From Dolichospermum flos-aquae CCAP 1403/13F (GTDB lineage: Bacteria; Cyanobacteriota; Cyanobacteriia; Cyanobacteriales; Nostocaceae), in the NCBI RefSeq assembly GCF_012516395.1, contig NZ_CP051206.1, positions 4,345,334-4,409,333 on the forward strand: a stretch of DNA of 64,000 bases, given 5' to 3'. A program made the position numbers and the translations under genes. The notes under the pieces are model-generated. The model made no database searches, was not told the DNA's origin, and saw only the letters and a list, made by a program, of their open reading frames with translations. This document shows positions 9,012-17,525 of this stretch, in pieces (the first letter of the stretch is position 1; each line of letters begins with the position of its first letter).

Positions 9012-9737
9012 TTATTGATAGTTGACAATTCTGGCAAAACTATCAGCTTTTAGACTAGCGCCACCAACGAGAGCGCCGTCAATTTCTGGTTGTGCCATAA
9101 TTTCATCAATATTATTCGGGTTGACTGAACCGCCATATTGGATAGGAACTAGGGGATTAGTTAATTGACTGCGAATTAAGCCAATTACCCGATTTGCTTC
9201 CTTGGATTCACAGGTATCACCAGTACCAATTGCCCAAATTGGTTCATAAGCAATAATTAGGTGAGTTTGATCAATATCTACCAAGTCTTTTTTTAATTGG
9301 TTGCTAATTATTGATTCTGTTTCCCCTGCGTCTCGTTGTTGTTTAGTTTCCCCAACGCAAAGAATGGGTGTGAGTCCATGCTTTTGGGCGGCTTTAAGAC
9401 GGAGATTGACAGTTACGTCAGTTTCTCCGAAGAATTGCCGTCTTTCACTGTGTCCAACAATGACAAAACGCACACCGATTTCCGTGAGCATGGGGGCAGC
9501 AATTTCGCCTGTATATGCTCCATGTTCTTCCCAGTGGACGTTTTGTGCGCCCAAATTTACACGGCTACCATGTAAAGATTTGGACAGCAGGCTTAAGTCG
9601 GTGAAGGGAGGACATAATACCACTTCTCGTTCTGAGGGGGTTTCCTCCAGGTGAGGCAAAAATCCGCTTAAAAATTCTGCGGATTCTGCCTGGGTTTTAA
9701 ACATTTTCCAGTTTCCAGCAATAACGATTTTCCGCAC
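9012..9737 (-). CDS. tpiA: Triose-phosphate isomerase
   Basis: Interconverts dihydroxyacetone phosphate and glyceraldehyde 3-phosphate in glycolysis and the Calvin cycle. The family hallmarks are the N-terminal GNWKMFK, catalytic His in VGHSERR, catalytic Glu in [11 protein letters not shown], and the phosphate-binding YGGSVNPNN and [10 protein letters not shown] choose GTG at 9737, giving [14 protein letters not shown] and a 241-aa protein of standard length. A TTG at 9782 would add 15 residues that family members lack. It lies 47 bp upstream of folP on the same strand. Confidence 0.95.
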   Translation of the reverse strand: MRKIVIAGNWKMFKTQAESAEFLSGFLPHLEETPSEREVVLCPPFTDLSLLSKSLHGSRVNLGAQNVHWEEHGAYTGEIAAPMLTEIGVRFVIVGHSERRQFFGETDVTVNLRLKAAQKHGLTPILCVGETKQQRDAGETESIISNQLKKDLVDIDQTHLIIAYEPIWAIGTGDTCESKEANRVIGLIRSQLTNPLVPIQYGGSVNPNNIDEIMAQPEIDGALVGGASLKADSFARIVNYQ

Positions 9738-9782
9738 AGGTGATTTAATCAAGATTTTAATGCTACTAGATGCACTTTTCAA

Positions 9783-9968
9783 TGTACTACTTTTTTAGGA
9801 CTATTCACTAAGCAGAATTCACTGACTCACAGAAATAGTCGTCAGTAGTAATATAGGCTGATGGTTGGTTTTTTAACTTAGATAGAGTTTTTGTATCAAT
9901 CAAAAATTAAGCTATTTGCCAAAATTAGGTGAGCAGTTGCGCTTGATTACGTAAACGCAACTACTAAA
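9783..9968. other. Intergenic gap
   Basis: 186 bp of AT-rich DNA between tpiA and the HEAT-repeat gene, presumably holding the tpiA promoter. No element stands out. Confidence 0.4.
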
Positions 9969-10631
9969 TTAAACTAACTGCAAACCAGCTTTTGCTTCTT
10001 TGGCAATTGCCTCTACTTCGTCATTTACCAAGGTTGCTAGAATAGATTTAGCTTCATCACTACCCAAACGAGTTAAAGCTTGTACTACTCTGTAACGTAC
10101 TTGCCAATCTGGATTAGTGCTGTATGGAACTAGGAGAGGAACTGCTGTTGGATCTCCCAATTCACCAAAGGAACTAATGGCCGCAGTTTGAATTAAGCCA
10201 TTATCGGAAGCAAGTGCTTGGGTAAGCAATTCAAAGGCTCGCGGATCTCCTAATTCTCCTAATGTCGCAATAATGCTAAACTGTACCAGCCATTCTGGTG
10301 TTTCTTGGTAAAGCTGTTGTAAGTCTTCAAAAGCGTCATGTAATTTCAGCGCACCTAAACAGTCTGCTGCGGCTGCTTGAACATCTGCTTCTGGATCATG
10401 AAGTAAACCTCGGAGGATATTCAAGGATAATGGTAAATCCTGTGTTCCCAGGGTATCCATTTGACTTACGGCCGAATAACGGACACGCGCACTTTTATCC
10501 TGAATGGCAATTTGGACTAATTCTAAACCGATTTGTGGTTCTAGTTCCCGAATTTGATTGACTGCACGCAAGCGATCGCCTAAATTGTCAGAACGCAGTA
10601 ATTCTCTTATACTATCAGCAGACACACTCAT
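9969..10631 (-). CDS. HEAT-repeat protein, NblB-like phycobilisome degradation factor
   Basis: 220-aa protein built almost wholly of HEAT/PBS-lyase-like helical repeats. Repeated units such as ARVRYSAVSQMDTLG, ADVQAAAADCLGALK, WLVQFSIIATLGELGDPRA, LIQTAAISSFGELGDPTA and WQVRYRVVQALTRLGSDEA run through residues 45-205. Length and repeat pattern fit the cyanobacterial NblB family, related to CpcE/F bilin lyases and linked to phycobilisome breakdown under nutrient stress. I recognise the family by pattern only. A different HEAT-repeat lyase relative is possible. The gene stands alone. Confidence 0.68.
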   Translation of the reverse strand: MSVSADSIRELLRSDNLGDRLRAVNQIRELEPQIGLELVQIAIQDKSARVRYSAVSQMDTLGTQDLPLSLNILRGLLHDPEADVQAAAADCLGALKLHDAFEDLQQLYQETPEWLVQFSIIATLGELGDPRAFELLTQALASDNGLIQTAAISSFGELGDPTAVPLLVPYSTNPDWQVRYRVVQALTRLGSDEAKSILATLVNDEVEAIAKEAKAGLQLV

Positions 10632-10662
10632 TTAATTGTCCTTTGTCAGTTGTTAATTGTTA

Positions 10663-10735
10663 GTAGGGGCGAAGCATTTGGAAGATAAATTATCAGTCAT
10701 TGCCAAAAATAGTTCTCCAAATGCTTCGCCCGTAC
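10663..10735. repeat. 73-bp palindromic MITE-like element, copy 1
   Basis: Ends GTAGGGGCGAAGCATTTGGA and the inverted TCCAAATGCTTCGCCCGTAC enclose a 33-bp core. The same element lies at 60568-60640 in the opposite orientation and at the same length of 73 bp. Both copies are flanked by TTGTCAGTTGTTA/TAACAACTGAC-type words. Confidence 0.85.
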
Positions 10736-10770
10736 AGTTGTTAGTTGTCAGATAATATTTCTCTCCTTTG

Positions 10771-11229
10771 CTACTCTGCGGCCATAGTGCGAATAATATC
10801 ACCACGAGTTAGAATACCAATTACCTTACCCGCATTGTCAAGGACTGGGAGACGATGAACTTTGTGATCTTGTATTAATTTTGCTGCTTCTCTTAATGGT
10901 TTATCAGGAGAAATAGTTAGGGGATTTTTACTCATAACTTCCCCTACTGTTTGTCCTAAAGCTTTATGTAAATCTCGTTCATAGGTTGCAGGATTTTGTA
11001 AATAAATCACACTATCCAAAATCATGATATATGCAGGGGGAGTTATACCAGTTTCTTGCCACATCAAATCTGTTTCTGAGATAATTCCGACTAATTTACC
11101 TGCGTCATCAATTACAGGTAAACCGCTAATGTGTTTTTCTGCCAGAATTTGGATAGCTTCTTTTAAGGGAGTTTGAGGATGGACAAGGATAGGATCACGA
11201 CTCATTACGTCAGCAACGGTTTTAGACAT
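10771..11229 (-). CDS. CBS-domain pair protein
   Basis: 152-aa protein made of two CBS domains. CBS 1 covers about residues 1-60 (VADVMSRDPILVHPQTPLKEAIQIL, then ISGLPVIDDAGKLVGIISETDL). CBS 2 covers about 90-150 (VGEVMSKNPLTISPDKPLREAAKLI, then VHRLPVLDNAGKVIGILTRGDII). Stand-alone CBS pairs bind adenine nucleotides and act as energy sensors; some modulate thioredoxin or other enzymes. No effector domain is fused and no partner gene is adjacent, so the target is unknown. Confidence 0.9.
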   Translation of the reverse strand: MSKTVADVMSRDPILVHPQTPLKEAIQILAEKHISGLPVIDDAGKLVGIISETDLMWQETGITPPAYIMILDSVIYLQNPATYERDLHKALGQTVGEVMSKNPLTISPDKPLREAAKLIQDHKVHRLPVLDNAGKVIGILTRGDIIRTMAAE

Positions 11230-11445
11230 TTTTTTACTTACACCTTTTATAAAAGTCTTTTTAACTATTGTAGGAAATTATTGGTAACAAATAAAATACA
11301 GTTAATAGATTGTTACTTTTCATTTTAAAAATAAACGTTGTTTTTGTTGAAAAAGCATTTTTAGCAATGCCATTGTACCATAAAAGCCTAATTTTTCAAT
11401 TAATTTTAACCATTCGACTAAGGAAGCAGATTTTTTTGATATTTT
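11230..11445. other. Divergent intergenic region
   Basis: 216 bp between the divergently oriented CBS gene and the hypothetical gene at 11446. It is very AT-rich and must hold both promoters. No clear boxes. Confidence 0.4.
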
Positions 11446-11859
11446 ATGCTGTCCAACTTTTTTTACCAATTGTCAACAGGCTCAAATAATTATGCAAACG
11501 TCAACTCTAATATAGGATCTCTAAACTATCCAAACTGCGGCGGTAGTTGTGGCTTTGTAATTATGCGTACTACTCCCACTAATAATATTAATGGTACAAG
11601 TAGCAATCAAATTGAAGGAATTATTGGTGTAATTCATTCCTTTCGCTCACCTGATCAAAAAAATGCTGAAACTAATCGTCAATTAATAGATATTCAAAAA
11701 CAAAGAAGTGAAAGTGAGATTGCGAGTAATTACATCAAAGCAATTGCCGATGCTTGTCAAGCCAAAGATTCAATTAGATCAGAACTAAGTGCTAAAGGAT
11801 TAGCTCGAATTTGGAACGTAGATTATAAAACCTTACTTCACCCTAGCTGCGGCTCATAA
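11446..11859 (+). CDS. Hypothetical protein with Asn-rich N-terminus
   Basis: 137-aa protein that I do not recognise. The N-terminal third is rich in Asn, Ser, Gly and Tyr with a Cys pair (YPNCGGSCGF). A central hydrophobic GIIGVIHSF is followed by a charged helical region with KQRSESEIASNYIKAIADACQAKD, and the end is LHPSCGS. Four Cys residues could form disulfides, suggesting an exported protein, but no signal peptide is visible from this ATG. The true start may differ. A small Cys-rich gene follows on the same strand after about 160 bp. Confidence 0.5.
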   Translation: MLSNFFYQLSTGSNNYANVNSNIGSLNYPNCGGSCGFVIMRTTPTNNINGTSSNQIEGIIGVIHSFRSPDQKNAETNRQLIDIQKQRSESEIASNYIKAIADACQAKDSIRSELSAKGLARIWNVDYKTLLHPSCGS

Positions 11860-12017
11860 TATTGAGAATTAATATTTCACTTTCTTTTTCTTTTATCATT
11901 TTTGAATAATAATTTTGTGATTCATTATATCAACAATGTGATTTTAACTAATATTGTTTCAACTAAATAAACCCGATATTCCCATATCAAATTAAGCCCT
12001 AAATAAAAGCAAAAATC

Positions 12018-12179
12018 ATGGCTAATGAAAAATCACCAGACATTCAAAATACTAACAATGCCGATAACAAAGAACATAAAATTGAATGTTCTTCCTGTCA
12101 ATGTAAAGGGAGAATCCAACCTTATGGTTCACGCAGATTATCCAAATGTCAAAAATGCCAAGGAACAGGTTTTTGTTAA
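12018..12179 (+). CDS. Small zinc-knuckle protein (53 aa)
   Basis: A short gene that a length cut-off would miss. ATG at 12018 opens 53 codons. The first 25 residues are polar (Asn, Lys, Asp). The rest carries two Cys pairs resembling half of a DnaJ zinc domain: CSSCQCKGR near residue 26 and CQKCQGTGFC at the end. The CxxCxGxG pattern is typical of zinc knuckles in small cyanobacterial proteins of unknown role. It is followed 32 bp later by a hairpin. Function unknown; metal binding is likely. Confidence 0.65.
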   Translation: MANEKSPDIQNTNNADNKEHKIECSSCQCKGRIQPYGSRRLSKCQKCQGTGFC

Positions 12180-12211
12180 AATCAAAATTGATAATTAAAT
12201 TCAGATTTCGT

Positions 12212-12238
12212 AGGGGTTTAGCATTGCTAAACCCTTCC
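12212..12238. terminator. Hairpin between convergent genes
   Basis: AGGGGTTTAGCA pairs with TGCTAAACCCTT around a short loop, placed between the small Cys-rich gene (+) and the Nudix gene (-). It could end both transcripts. It is the same dispersed hairpin as at 2671-2695. Confidence 0.6.
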
Positions 12239-12256
12239 TAATAACTATCTAATTTA

Positions 12257-12679
12257 TCAATTCTCCTGATGATATTTCCTCAAAGCCGCAATAATTTCCC
12301 TATTCGCTTCTGGAAAAGTAAAATTATCCAATTCATCCAAACTTACCCAGCGAATTTCATCACATTCTAGGGCTTGAGGAACACCCGCTAAATGTTGAGA
12401 ATGATGAACTATCAAAGTCACCCGCAAATGAGCATAAGTGTGGTCAATAGTAATCAGATGTTCTCCAACTACAATTTCTATACCCAACTCTTCCGAAATT
12501 TCTCGTTTAATACATTCTTGAATAGTTTCACCAATTTCAATTTTTCCCCCTGGAAATTCCCATAAACCACCCATTGTCCCAGTAGGAAGTCGTCTATCAA
12601 TTAAAATCTGTTTTTGGTCATTCCAAATAACAGCAACACCAATAATTTTATGAGGAATAGAAGAACTACTTTCATTCAT
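12257..12679 (-). CDS. mutT: Nudix hydrolase, MutT-like 8-oxo-dGTP diphosphatase
   Basis: 140-aa Nudix enzyme. The Nudix box is complete at about residues 40-62: GGKIEIGETIQECIKREISE continuing EELGI, with all catalytic Glu residues. MGGLWEFPGGK before the box and the length match MutT, which removes 8-oxo-dGTP to prevent A:T to C:G errors. Some MutT relatives have other substrates. ATG at 12679 (MNESSSSIPHK) is preferred over TTG at 12697. Convergent with the small Cys-rich gene. Confidence 0.85.
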   Translation of the reverse strand: MNESSSSIPHKIIGVAVIWNDQKQILIDRRLPTGTMGGLWEFPGGKIEIGETIQECIKREISEELGIEIVVGEHLITIDHTYAHLRVTLIVHHSQHLAGVPQALECDEIRWVSLDELDNFTFPEANREIIAALRKYHQEN

Positions 12680-12887
12680 ATAATTACTCAGTACCAATAA
12701 ATAAAAAAACTCAGTAGACTAATTATATATCTACCGAGTTTATATTTATTTTGAGAATTTTGCTAAATGTTAGTTTGATGTGTTAATAAATTAAATAAAA
12801 AATACCCCTTGGATTATAATCAAAATTATTGTAAAAAAAATAGTTGAGAATATCAAGTCCTGAAATGAACGTTTTTAGGGGCAATTA

Positions 12888-12903
12888 TTGAGAATATTCT
12901 CAA
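12888..12903. promoter_or_regulatory. Perfect 16-bp palindrome, possible operator
   Basis: TTGAGAATATTCTCAA is a perfect palindrome. A related half site (TTGAGAATATCAAG) lies about 45 bp to the left. Such a site could bind a dimeric regulator of the Nudix gene, whose start is about 210 bp away. Regulator unknown. Confidence 0.3.
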
Positions 12904-12995
12904 GATTATTGACAATAGAGAAGAATGCGCTTTTTTTTGAAAATCTGATTGAAAAAACTTATAGGTTTCGGGAAAAACCATAAGTTAAAAAGTAG

Positions 12996-13021
12996 TTGGG
13001 TTGACTGGAGAAAACCCAACT
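12996..13021 (-). terminator. Terminator hairpin of the GHL10 gene
   Basis: GTTGGGTT and AACCCAAC arms around a 10-nt loop, placed 10 bp beyond the stop codon of the minus-strand GHL10 gene and followed on that strand by a T-rich run. Confidence 0.6.
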
Positions 13022-13030
13022 TGCTAATTA

Positions 13031-15046
13031 TCAAGTTACGGTAATCATCATACCTGCACTTTCATTCCCTAATCTATCCACAGCACAGACTGCATAAGTT
13101 CCTGGTAGAACTGTCGCAAAGGTAGTACCAGCGGATAAAATGCGTTGAATTAGCCAATTATTGCTATTTTGCAAATACAGAGTCCAAGAACGCACAAGTT
13201 GATCATCTCCTGCTTCCCAGTTTAATTTACCATCCATAAACTTGAGGTTTTTGGGAGGTGGTGGCGTAATGGAACTTTGCCATGACATAGTGGGAATTAA
13301 GGCAGGTGTGGGATAATAGGTTTTAAATTGGTCAGCGATGCCTTGGCGATTTTCCTGAATGCCAGTCATACTAAAAAAGATATTACCTAAAGACAAATTA
13401 CCTGCTAAATTCCGAGAAATCTGAATTTGCTTGGCAATTTCGCTATTTTTCCATTCCTTACCATCTAATTGTCCGAGATTATTACCTGCATAGATGTGAC
13501 GCTGTTTAGTATTGATTTCGGTCCACCATTGCAGTAAAGTTTGATAGGCTTGTTTGGTTTGGTCAGTACGCCAGTAGAGTTGAGGAGCAATATAATCTAT
13601 CCAGCCTTGCTGTAACCATTTTTTAGAATCTGCATAGAGGACACTGTAGGCATCTAAACCGACAATTCCCGCAGGTTCTCCAGAACGATAAATACCAAAA
13701 GGACTAATTCCAAACTTTACATGAGGTTTGGTGGCTTTAATTCCTTGAGAAAGTCGCAATACCATTTGATTGACGTTTTCGCGTCGCCAATCTTCTATAT
13801 TTAGTTTACCCCCACTGGTTTGATATGCTGCGTAGGTTTTATGATCAGGAAAAGGTTGACCAGATATGGGATAGGGGTAAAAATAATCATCTAAATGAAT
13901 AGCATCTAAATCATAACGACGGACAACATCAATAATGACGTTGTATGCTCTGTCCTGAACGATTTTTGCACCGGGGTCCATCCATTGTTGAGTACCCCAT
14001 TGATAAACAACTTCGGGGTTTGTAACTGCAATGTGGGGACGAACGGTAGAAACTCGACTATTTGCTCTAGCACGATAAGGATTAAACCAAGCGTGTAATT
14101 CAATATTGCGTTGATGACATTCGGCGATCGCAAACTCCAAAGGATCATAAAATGGTGATGGGGCTTTTCCCTGAGTTCCCGTTATCCAAGCACTCCAAGG
14201 TTCTAATTCCGAAGCATATAAAGCATCACCTTCTGGTCTTACCTGCAAAACTAAAGCATTGAAATTCAAAGCTTGTAACTGTTTAATAATCGCTAATAAT
14301 TCCGCTTTTTGCTGTTCCACAGCCAGTCCCGGTCGAGAAGGCCAATCACTATTCCATACAGACGCAACCCAAGCCCCCCGAAATTCCCGCCGATGATTTA
14401 GCTTAACAGTATGAGCAGTTGTAGGTTTAGGGATGGTTGGAGGAACAACAATATAATCAGTCGGGATTTTTTCCGCTTTTCCTAAATATACTAAAGCCTG
14501 ATAAACCATTACTGCGACTTCTGCACGAGTAGCGGCTGTTTTGTAATTAAGTATTTTTTTGTTCGGATAACTAACTACCCAACCAGCACGAGTTGCTAAC
14601 GCGACTTGATTAATCCCATAGTAAGGAATTAAAGATCCATCTTGATAAATTTCTGCCAGTTTACTTACTAAATCTAGGTCAACTTGACCAGCAAGTTCTA
14701 AGCCATTGACCATTGCTACTAAAGCATCACCTCTAGCAATACCTTCATCTATCCCAAAGCGCCGATTTGGATAACCCGTTAAAAATCCAGTTTCATAGAC
14801 CTTTTTAATCGCGTTTATCGCCCAATGCGTCTGGGGAACATCTACAAAAGGTACATATTCCCGTTTGACAGGCAGGGAAAAAATTGCGGCGATAATAGCT
14901 GCAAATTCAGCACGAGTCACAGGGTTATTAGGGCGATAAGTTCCATCAGAATACCCACTGAGAATTCGCCGTGCTGCTAAAGCTTCAATAAACCCTTGGG
15001 ACCAATGACCTTGAATATCCGAGAATCTTATAGAACTAGATACCAT
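13031..15046 (-). CDS. SLH-domain protein with GHL10 (DUF187) glycoside hydrolase domain
   Basis: 671-aa protein. Three SLH modules fill about residues 5-190 (FSDIQGHWSQGFIEALAA, FVDVPQTHWAINAIKKV, then IPYYGINQVALATRAG), each with a TRAE/ARGD-type motif. From about residue 220 comes a GHL10 TIM-barrel (REFRGAWVASVWNSDWPS, QVRPEGDALYASELEPWS, HAWFNPYRA, DAIHLDDYFYPYP, FGISPFGIYRSG, IDYIAPQLYWR). The Asp/Glu pattern fits the family, which acts on cell-wall or exopolysaccharide glycans. A fibronectin-like segment may close the C-terminus. The TTG/ATG start gives no obvious signal peptide, which is odd for an SLH protein. A terminator follows. Confidence 0.85.
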   Translation of the reverse strand: MVSSSIRFSDIQGHWSQGFIEALAARRILSGYSDGTYRPNNPVTRAEFAAIIAAIFSLPVKREYVPFVDVPQTHWAINAIKKVYETGFLTGYPNRRFGIDEGIARGDALVAMVNGLELAGQVDLDLVSKLAEIYQDGSLIPYYGINQVALATRAGWVVSYPNKKILNYKTAATRAEVAVMVYQALVYLGKAEKIPTDYIVVPPTIPKPTTAHTVKLNHRREFRGAWVASVWNSDWPSRPGLAVEQQKAELLAIIKQLQALNFNALVLQVRPEGDALYASELEPWSAWITGTQGKAPSPFYDPLEFAIAECHQRNIELHAWFNPYRARANSRVSTVRPHIAVTNPEVVYQWGTQQWMDPGAKIVQDRAYNVIIDVVRRYDLDAIHLDDYFYPYPISGQPFPDHKTYAAYQTSGGKLNIEDWRRENVNQMVLRLSQGIKATKPHVKFGISPFGIYRSGEPAGIVGLDAYSVLYADSKKWLQQGWIDYIAPQLYWRTDQTKQAYQTLLQWWTEINTKQRHIYAGNNLGQLDGKEWKNSEIAKQIQISRNLAGNLSLGNIFFSMTGIQENRQGIADQFKTYYPTPALIPTMSWQSSITPPPPKNLKFMDGKLNWEAGDDQLVRSWTLYLQNSNNWLIQRILSAGTTFATVLPGTYAVCAVDRLGNESAGMMITVT

Positions 15047-15103
15047 ATTGAATGAGATAGTTGCATCCTTTGTTAATTTAGCAATATTTAAGTCATAGCT
15101 GCT

Positions 15104-15252
15104 AAGGGACTTCCGGGAAATAAATTATCCCAATAAATAAATAAATAAATGAATAAACGAACCACAGAGGCACAGAGAACACAGAGAGAGAAGAAATAGA
15201 GAGGGTTTTTGCGTTAGTTTTGGGACATTTTTTTATTTGGAAGTCCCTAATG
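15104..15252. repeat. Composite repeat with GGGACTTCC inverted ends
   Basis: The gap between the GHL10 and SagB genes holds inverted ends AGGGACTTCC (15104 region) and GGAAGTCCCT (15239 region). Inside are an ATAA tandem run (about 15132-15154) and a CACAGAGG-type repeat copy (15155-15190). The GGAAGTCCCTTAG word recurs near 52051. Another degenerate CTCTGAG repeat follows at 15278-15310. Confidence 0.6.
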
Positions 15253-15337
15253 ACAGTAAAGAAAAATTCCTCAAACTCCTCCTCTCTGAGCCTCTGAGAC
15301 TCTGCGTGTTAGCGAAGCGGGGCGAAGCCTAAAAAAA

Positions 15338-16066
15338 TTATCCCTTCCTCCCAACAGCAACACAATAAAGAGCAGCATGACGTTCTCCATCAATACCCAA
15401 CATAGCGTTTAAACTCATATCATCAAATCCACCAATACAGAGACTATCCAGTCCCAATTGCCCAGCCATTAAGCAGATATTTTCGGCTTGATGACCAGCT
15501 TCTAAAAGAGCAAAGCGGTAGCCCCGCGCCCCATACTTGCCCATTGAGCGCATAAAAACCGATGTGAACACAAACAGAGCATTGGCATTGAGAATGTAAT
15601 CCTGCTGCAATAATGGTTCGACAAAATCCGTTGGGACGGCATCATTTACCCAATGTAACCCGTGTCCGCGAGGTTCATAGTGATATAGTCCGCTAACCAA
15701 ACCTGCTACCGCTTGTGTGGATACGAACACCTCCAGAGGATAAAGTCCCCCCGCAGAAGGAGAGTTACGAGCCTCATAGCATTGACCATCCACTTCCCGC
15801 AGTCCGTTGAGTCCACATCCTGAGTCGAGCAGTTGAGCTAAGGCGACCAGTGGCATTACCTGACGCTCAAATGATCGGACAGAAGTACGTCGCGCTAAAA
15901 GCTCAGACAGCGGGTTATCACGTGGTGCTTTTGGCAATTCCAGAAAAGGAGCTTCTGGCAGATATCGCAGTTCAGTAGCCGGAACCCGCTTAACATAACT
16001 TTTAGGGACTGGAGAGTTTAAATGATAGAGAAGAGCTAACTCCAGAGGTTCATTGGCTGTGTGCAT
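15338..16066 (-). CDS. SagB-type azoline oxidase (FMN nitroreductase fold)
   Basis: 242-aa flavoenzyme of the SagB/ThcOx family, which oxidises thiazolines and oxazolines on RiPP precursors to aromatic azoles. Family stretches include LSELLARRTSVRSF (FMN phosphate binding, about residue 53), the NSPSAGGLYPLEVFV block (about 101), YGARGYRFALLEAGHQAENI (about 177), and the GLDSLCIGGFDD segment near 203. It is the last gene of the TOMM operon, 59 bp after the YcaO gene. The length is short for SagB proteins with N-terminal docking regions but complete for the catalytic domain. Confidence 0.88.
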   Translation of the reverse strand: MHTANEPLELALLYHLNSPVPKSYVKRVPATELRYLPEAPFLELPKAPRDNPLSELLARRTSVRSFERQVMPLVALAQLLDSGCGLNGLREVDGQCYEARNSPSAGGLYPLEVFVSTQAVAGLVSGLYHYEPRGHGLHWVNDAVPTDFVEPLLQQDYILNANALFVFTSVFMRSMGKYGARGYRFALLEAGHQAENICLMAGQLGLDSLCIGGFDDMSLNAMLGIDGERHAALYCVAVGRKG

Positions 16067-16125
16067 TGTCCTAATTTCCTCGTTTGTTTAATCAACAACC
16101 CGCTAACGGCTCGCTGACGGCTGTT

Positions 16126-17436
16126 TTAAGCCATAGGATGTGGGCAGGGATTTAAGTCATTTTTAGTCCGTCGGCCACCATAACCCAACCTTTCTGGGAC
16201 CTCGAATAACCGCCGAGTCCCCAGTGGTTCTTGTCCATAACCAAAATAGATAGGGACTATTTCACTGGCTAAAGTCCGCACCACTCGAAAACCAAGAGAG
16301 GCGATATCAGGGGCAGTAATTTCCACTACATAAGGTTCAACACCTACTGAATTTAACTTGGCAACTACTGATTGCAAATTCTCTGCTTCAGACTCAGATT
16401 CGTAAGTTGGTAAATATTCAACTTGGCAAGATTGGTCATGGTGAAATAGAAAATCCAACTCACCTAGCCGAGCCGTCGTGTAAAAAAAAGCGTTGTGATC
16501 ATCTAAATTCTGAATATCACTATATTGATGGAGATTAGCCCCAGCGCCAGTTTTCATCCGTTCTATGTCACCAAAGCGAGCTTGACAAACTTCAAAAACT
16601 GCCTTGTGGAAAGCCGTTGGTGCATCAAGATGACATCCCATACCAGTGGACACAGCGGGACCTTTGCCCGAACGGTCAATTAACATGGCCATGAAAACCG
16701 GGACTTGAATATCAGTAGTTAACTCGAAGACAACTAACTCAATGCCAAAGCGGGCATAGTGACGGGCAATTTCCGTCTCAATTCCTGGCAGGTGGTCGAA
16801 ATAGATGCGTGGGGCAGGGAGGCGATTTAACCAGGTAATAATGAAAGCATCACGCTCAATTAATTCGCACAAACCCCGGTAGGCAGCAAACTCCCAAGAT
16901 GGTCCACTAGCCATACCGTTAGAACTAACAGGTAAAATATAATCTCCTGGTTGGTCGCCACCCCAGTCTAAATAAACCAAAAAGGCTGGAACTAAAACCT
17001 GTTGCTTACTGGTTAAGGAAAGGGCATTCATCCACGAAGTCTGCGTTGTGGAATTAAAGGCCGGGAAAGGGAAAGTTGGGTGAGAGTATTGTTGGTTAGA
17101 AAAAGGAGAAAAAACGGTCGAAGGGACGGCACGATTACCTAATTCTTCGTAGCTACTAACAATTATTTGCCGATAATCAACAATACCACCGCAGTATCTT
17201 TCTATAGCTTCGCCCACAGCCCCAAAAATGGCTTGTTCATCCGTCATGCCCCTACCGACACCGTAGCGTAAATCATCAGGCTGTTTACGAAGCTGAAAAT
17301 TGGCTAATTCGGCTTGCCACAAAACGGGAAAATCGAACTCTGTATAAGGCTTGGTGAATCTATCTAAGGAGCGGATAACGCCAGTATGGGGGCTGACTAG
17401 ATCTTGCCAACGGGGACGTGCAATCGCTGTATTCAC
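16126..17436 (-). CDS. YcaO cyclodehydratase of the TOMM cluster
   Basis: 436-aa YcaO protein that uses ATP to activate peptide amides so that Cys (or Ser/Thr) side chains cyclise to azolines. Visible YcaO features are RYGVGRGMTDEQAIFGAVGE near residue 58, then AIERY, GMASGPSWEFAAYRGLCELI near 174, the catalytic-core ERDAF, and PAVSTGMGCHLDAPTAFHKA. The C-terminus LNPCPHPMA resembles the Pro-rich end of azoline-forming YcaO enzymes. I choose GTG at 17436, preceded by GGAGAG 8 nt upstream; the longer frame to 17535 runs into a dispersed repeat. It lies 11 bp after the E1-like gene. Confidence 0.9.
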   Translation of the reverse strand: MNTAIARPRWQDLVSPHTGVIRSLDRFTKPYTEFDFPVLWQAELANFQLRKQPDDLRYGVGRGMTDEQAIFGAVGEAIERYCGGIVDYRQIIVSSYEELGNRAVPSTVFSPFSNQQYSHPTFPFPAFNSTTQTSWMNALSLTSKQQVLVPAFLVYLDWGGDQPGDYILPVSSNGMASGPSWEFAAYRGLCELIERDAFIITWLNRLPAPRIYFDHLPGIETEIARHYARFGIELVVFELTTDIQVPVFMAMLIDRSGKGPAVSTGMGCHLDAPTAFHKAVFEVCQARFGDIERMKTGAGANLHQYSDIQNLDDHNAFFYTTARLGELDFLFHHDQSCQVEYLPTYESESEAENLQSVVAKLNSVGVEPYVVEITAPDIASLGFRVVRTLASEIVPIYFGYGQEPLGTRRLFEVPERLGYGGRRTKNDLNPCPHPMA

Positions 17437-17439
17437 TGT

Positions 17440-17525
17440 GTTCTCTCCTATCTTTTTCCGTTCCCTGTTCCCTCTTCCCTGCGATGCACTGAGCTTGTCG
17501 AAGTGTTCCCTTTCTGTGTTGAACA
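17440..17525. repeat. Dispersed repeat at the E1-like/YcaO gene junction
   Basis: A segment with the words CACTTCGACAAGCTCAGTG (on the minus strand) and runs of GGGAACAGGGAA/GGAAGAGGGAA. It is not conserved coding DNA. It supplies the last 20 or so residues of the E1-like protein and falsely extends the YcaO frame upstream. Confidence 0.6.

Larger units (their letters stand above)
12698..13030. other. Intergenic gap rich in inverted repeats
   Basis: About 330 bp without a gene. It contains an imperfect hairpin near 12708-12742 (arms AACTCAGTAGA and TCTACCGAGTT), the perfect palindrome at 12888-12903, a hairpin near 12957-12987 (AACTTATAGGTTT with AAACCATAAGTT), and a terminator hairpin at 12996-13021. 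Confidence 0.6.

Noticed and set aside
9301-9654. Plus-strand frames opposite tpiA
   Set aside because: They lie fully within the well-supported tpiA gene and lack any family feature.
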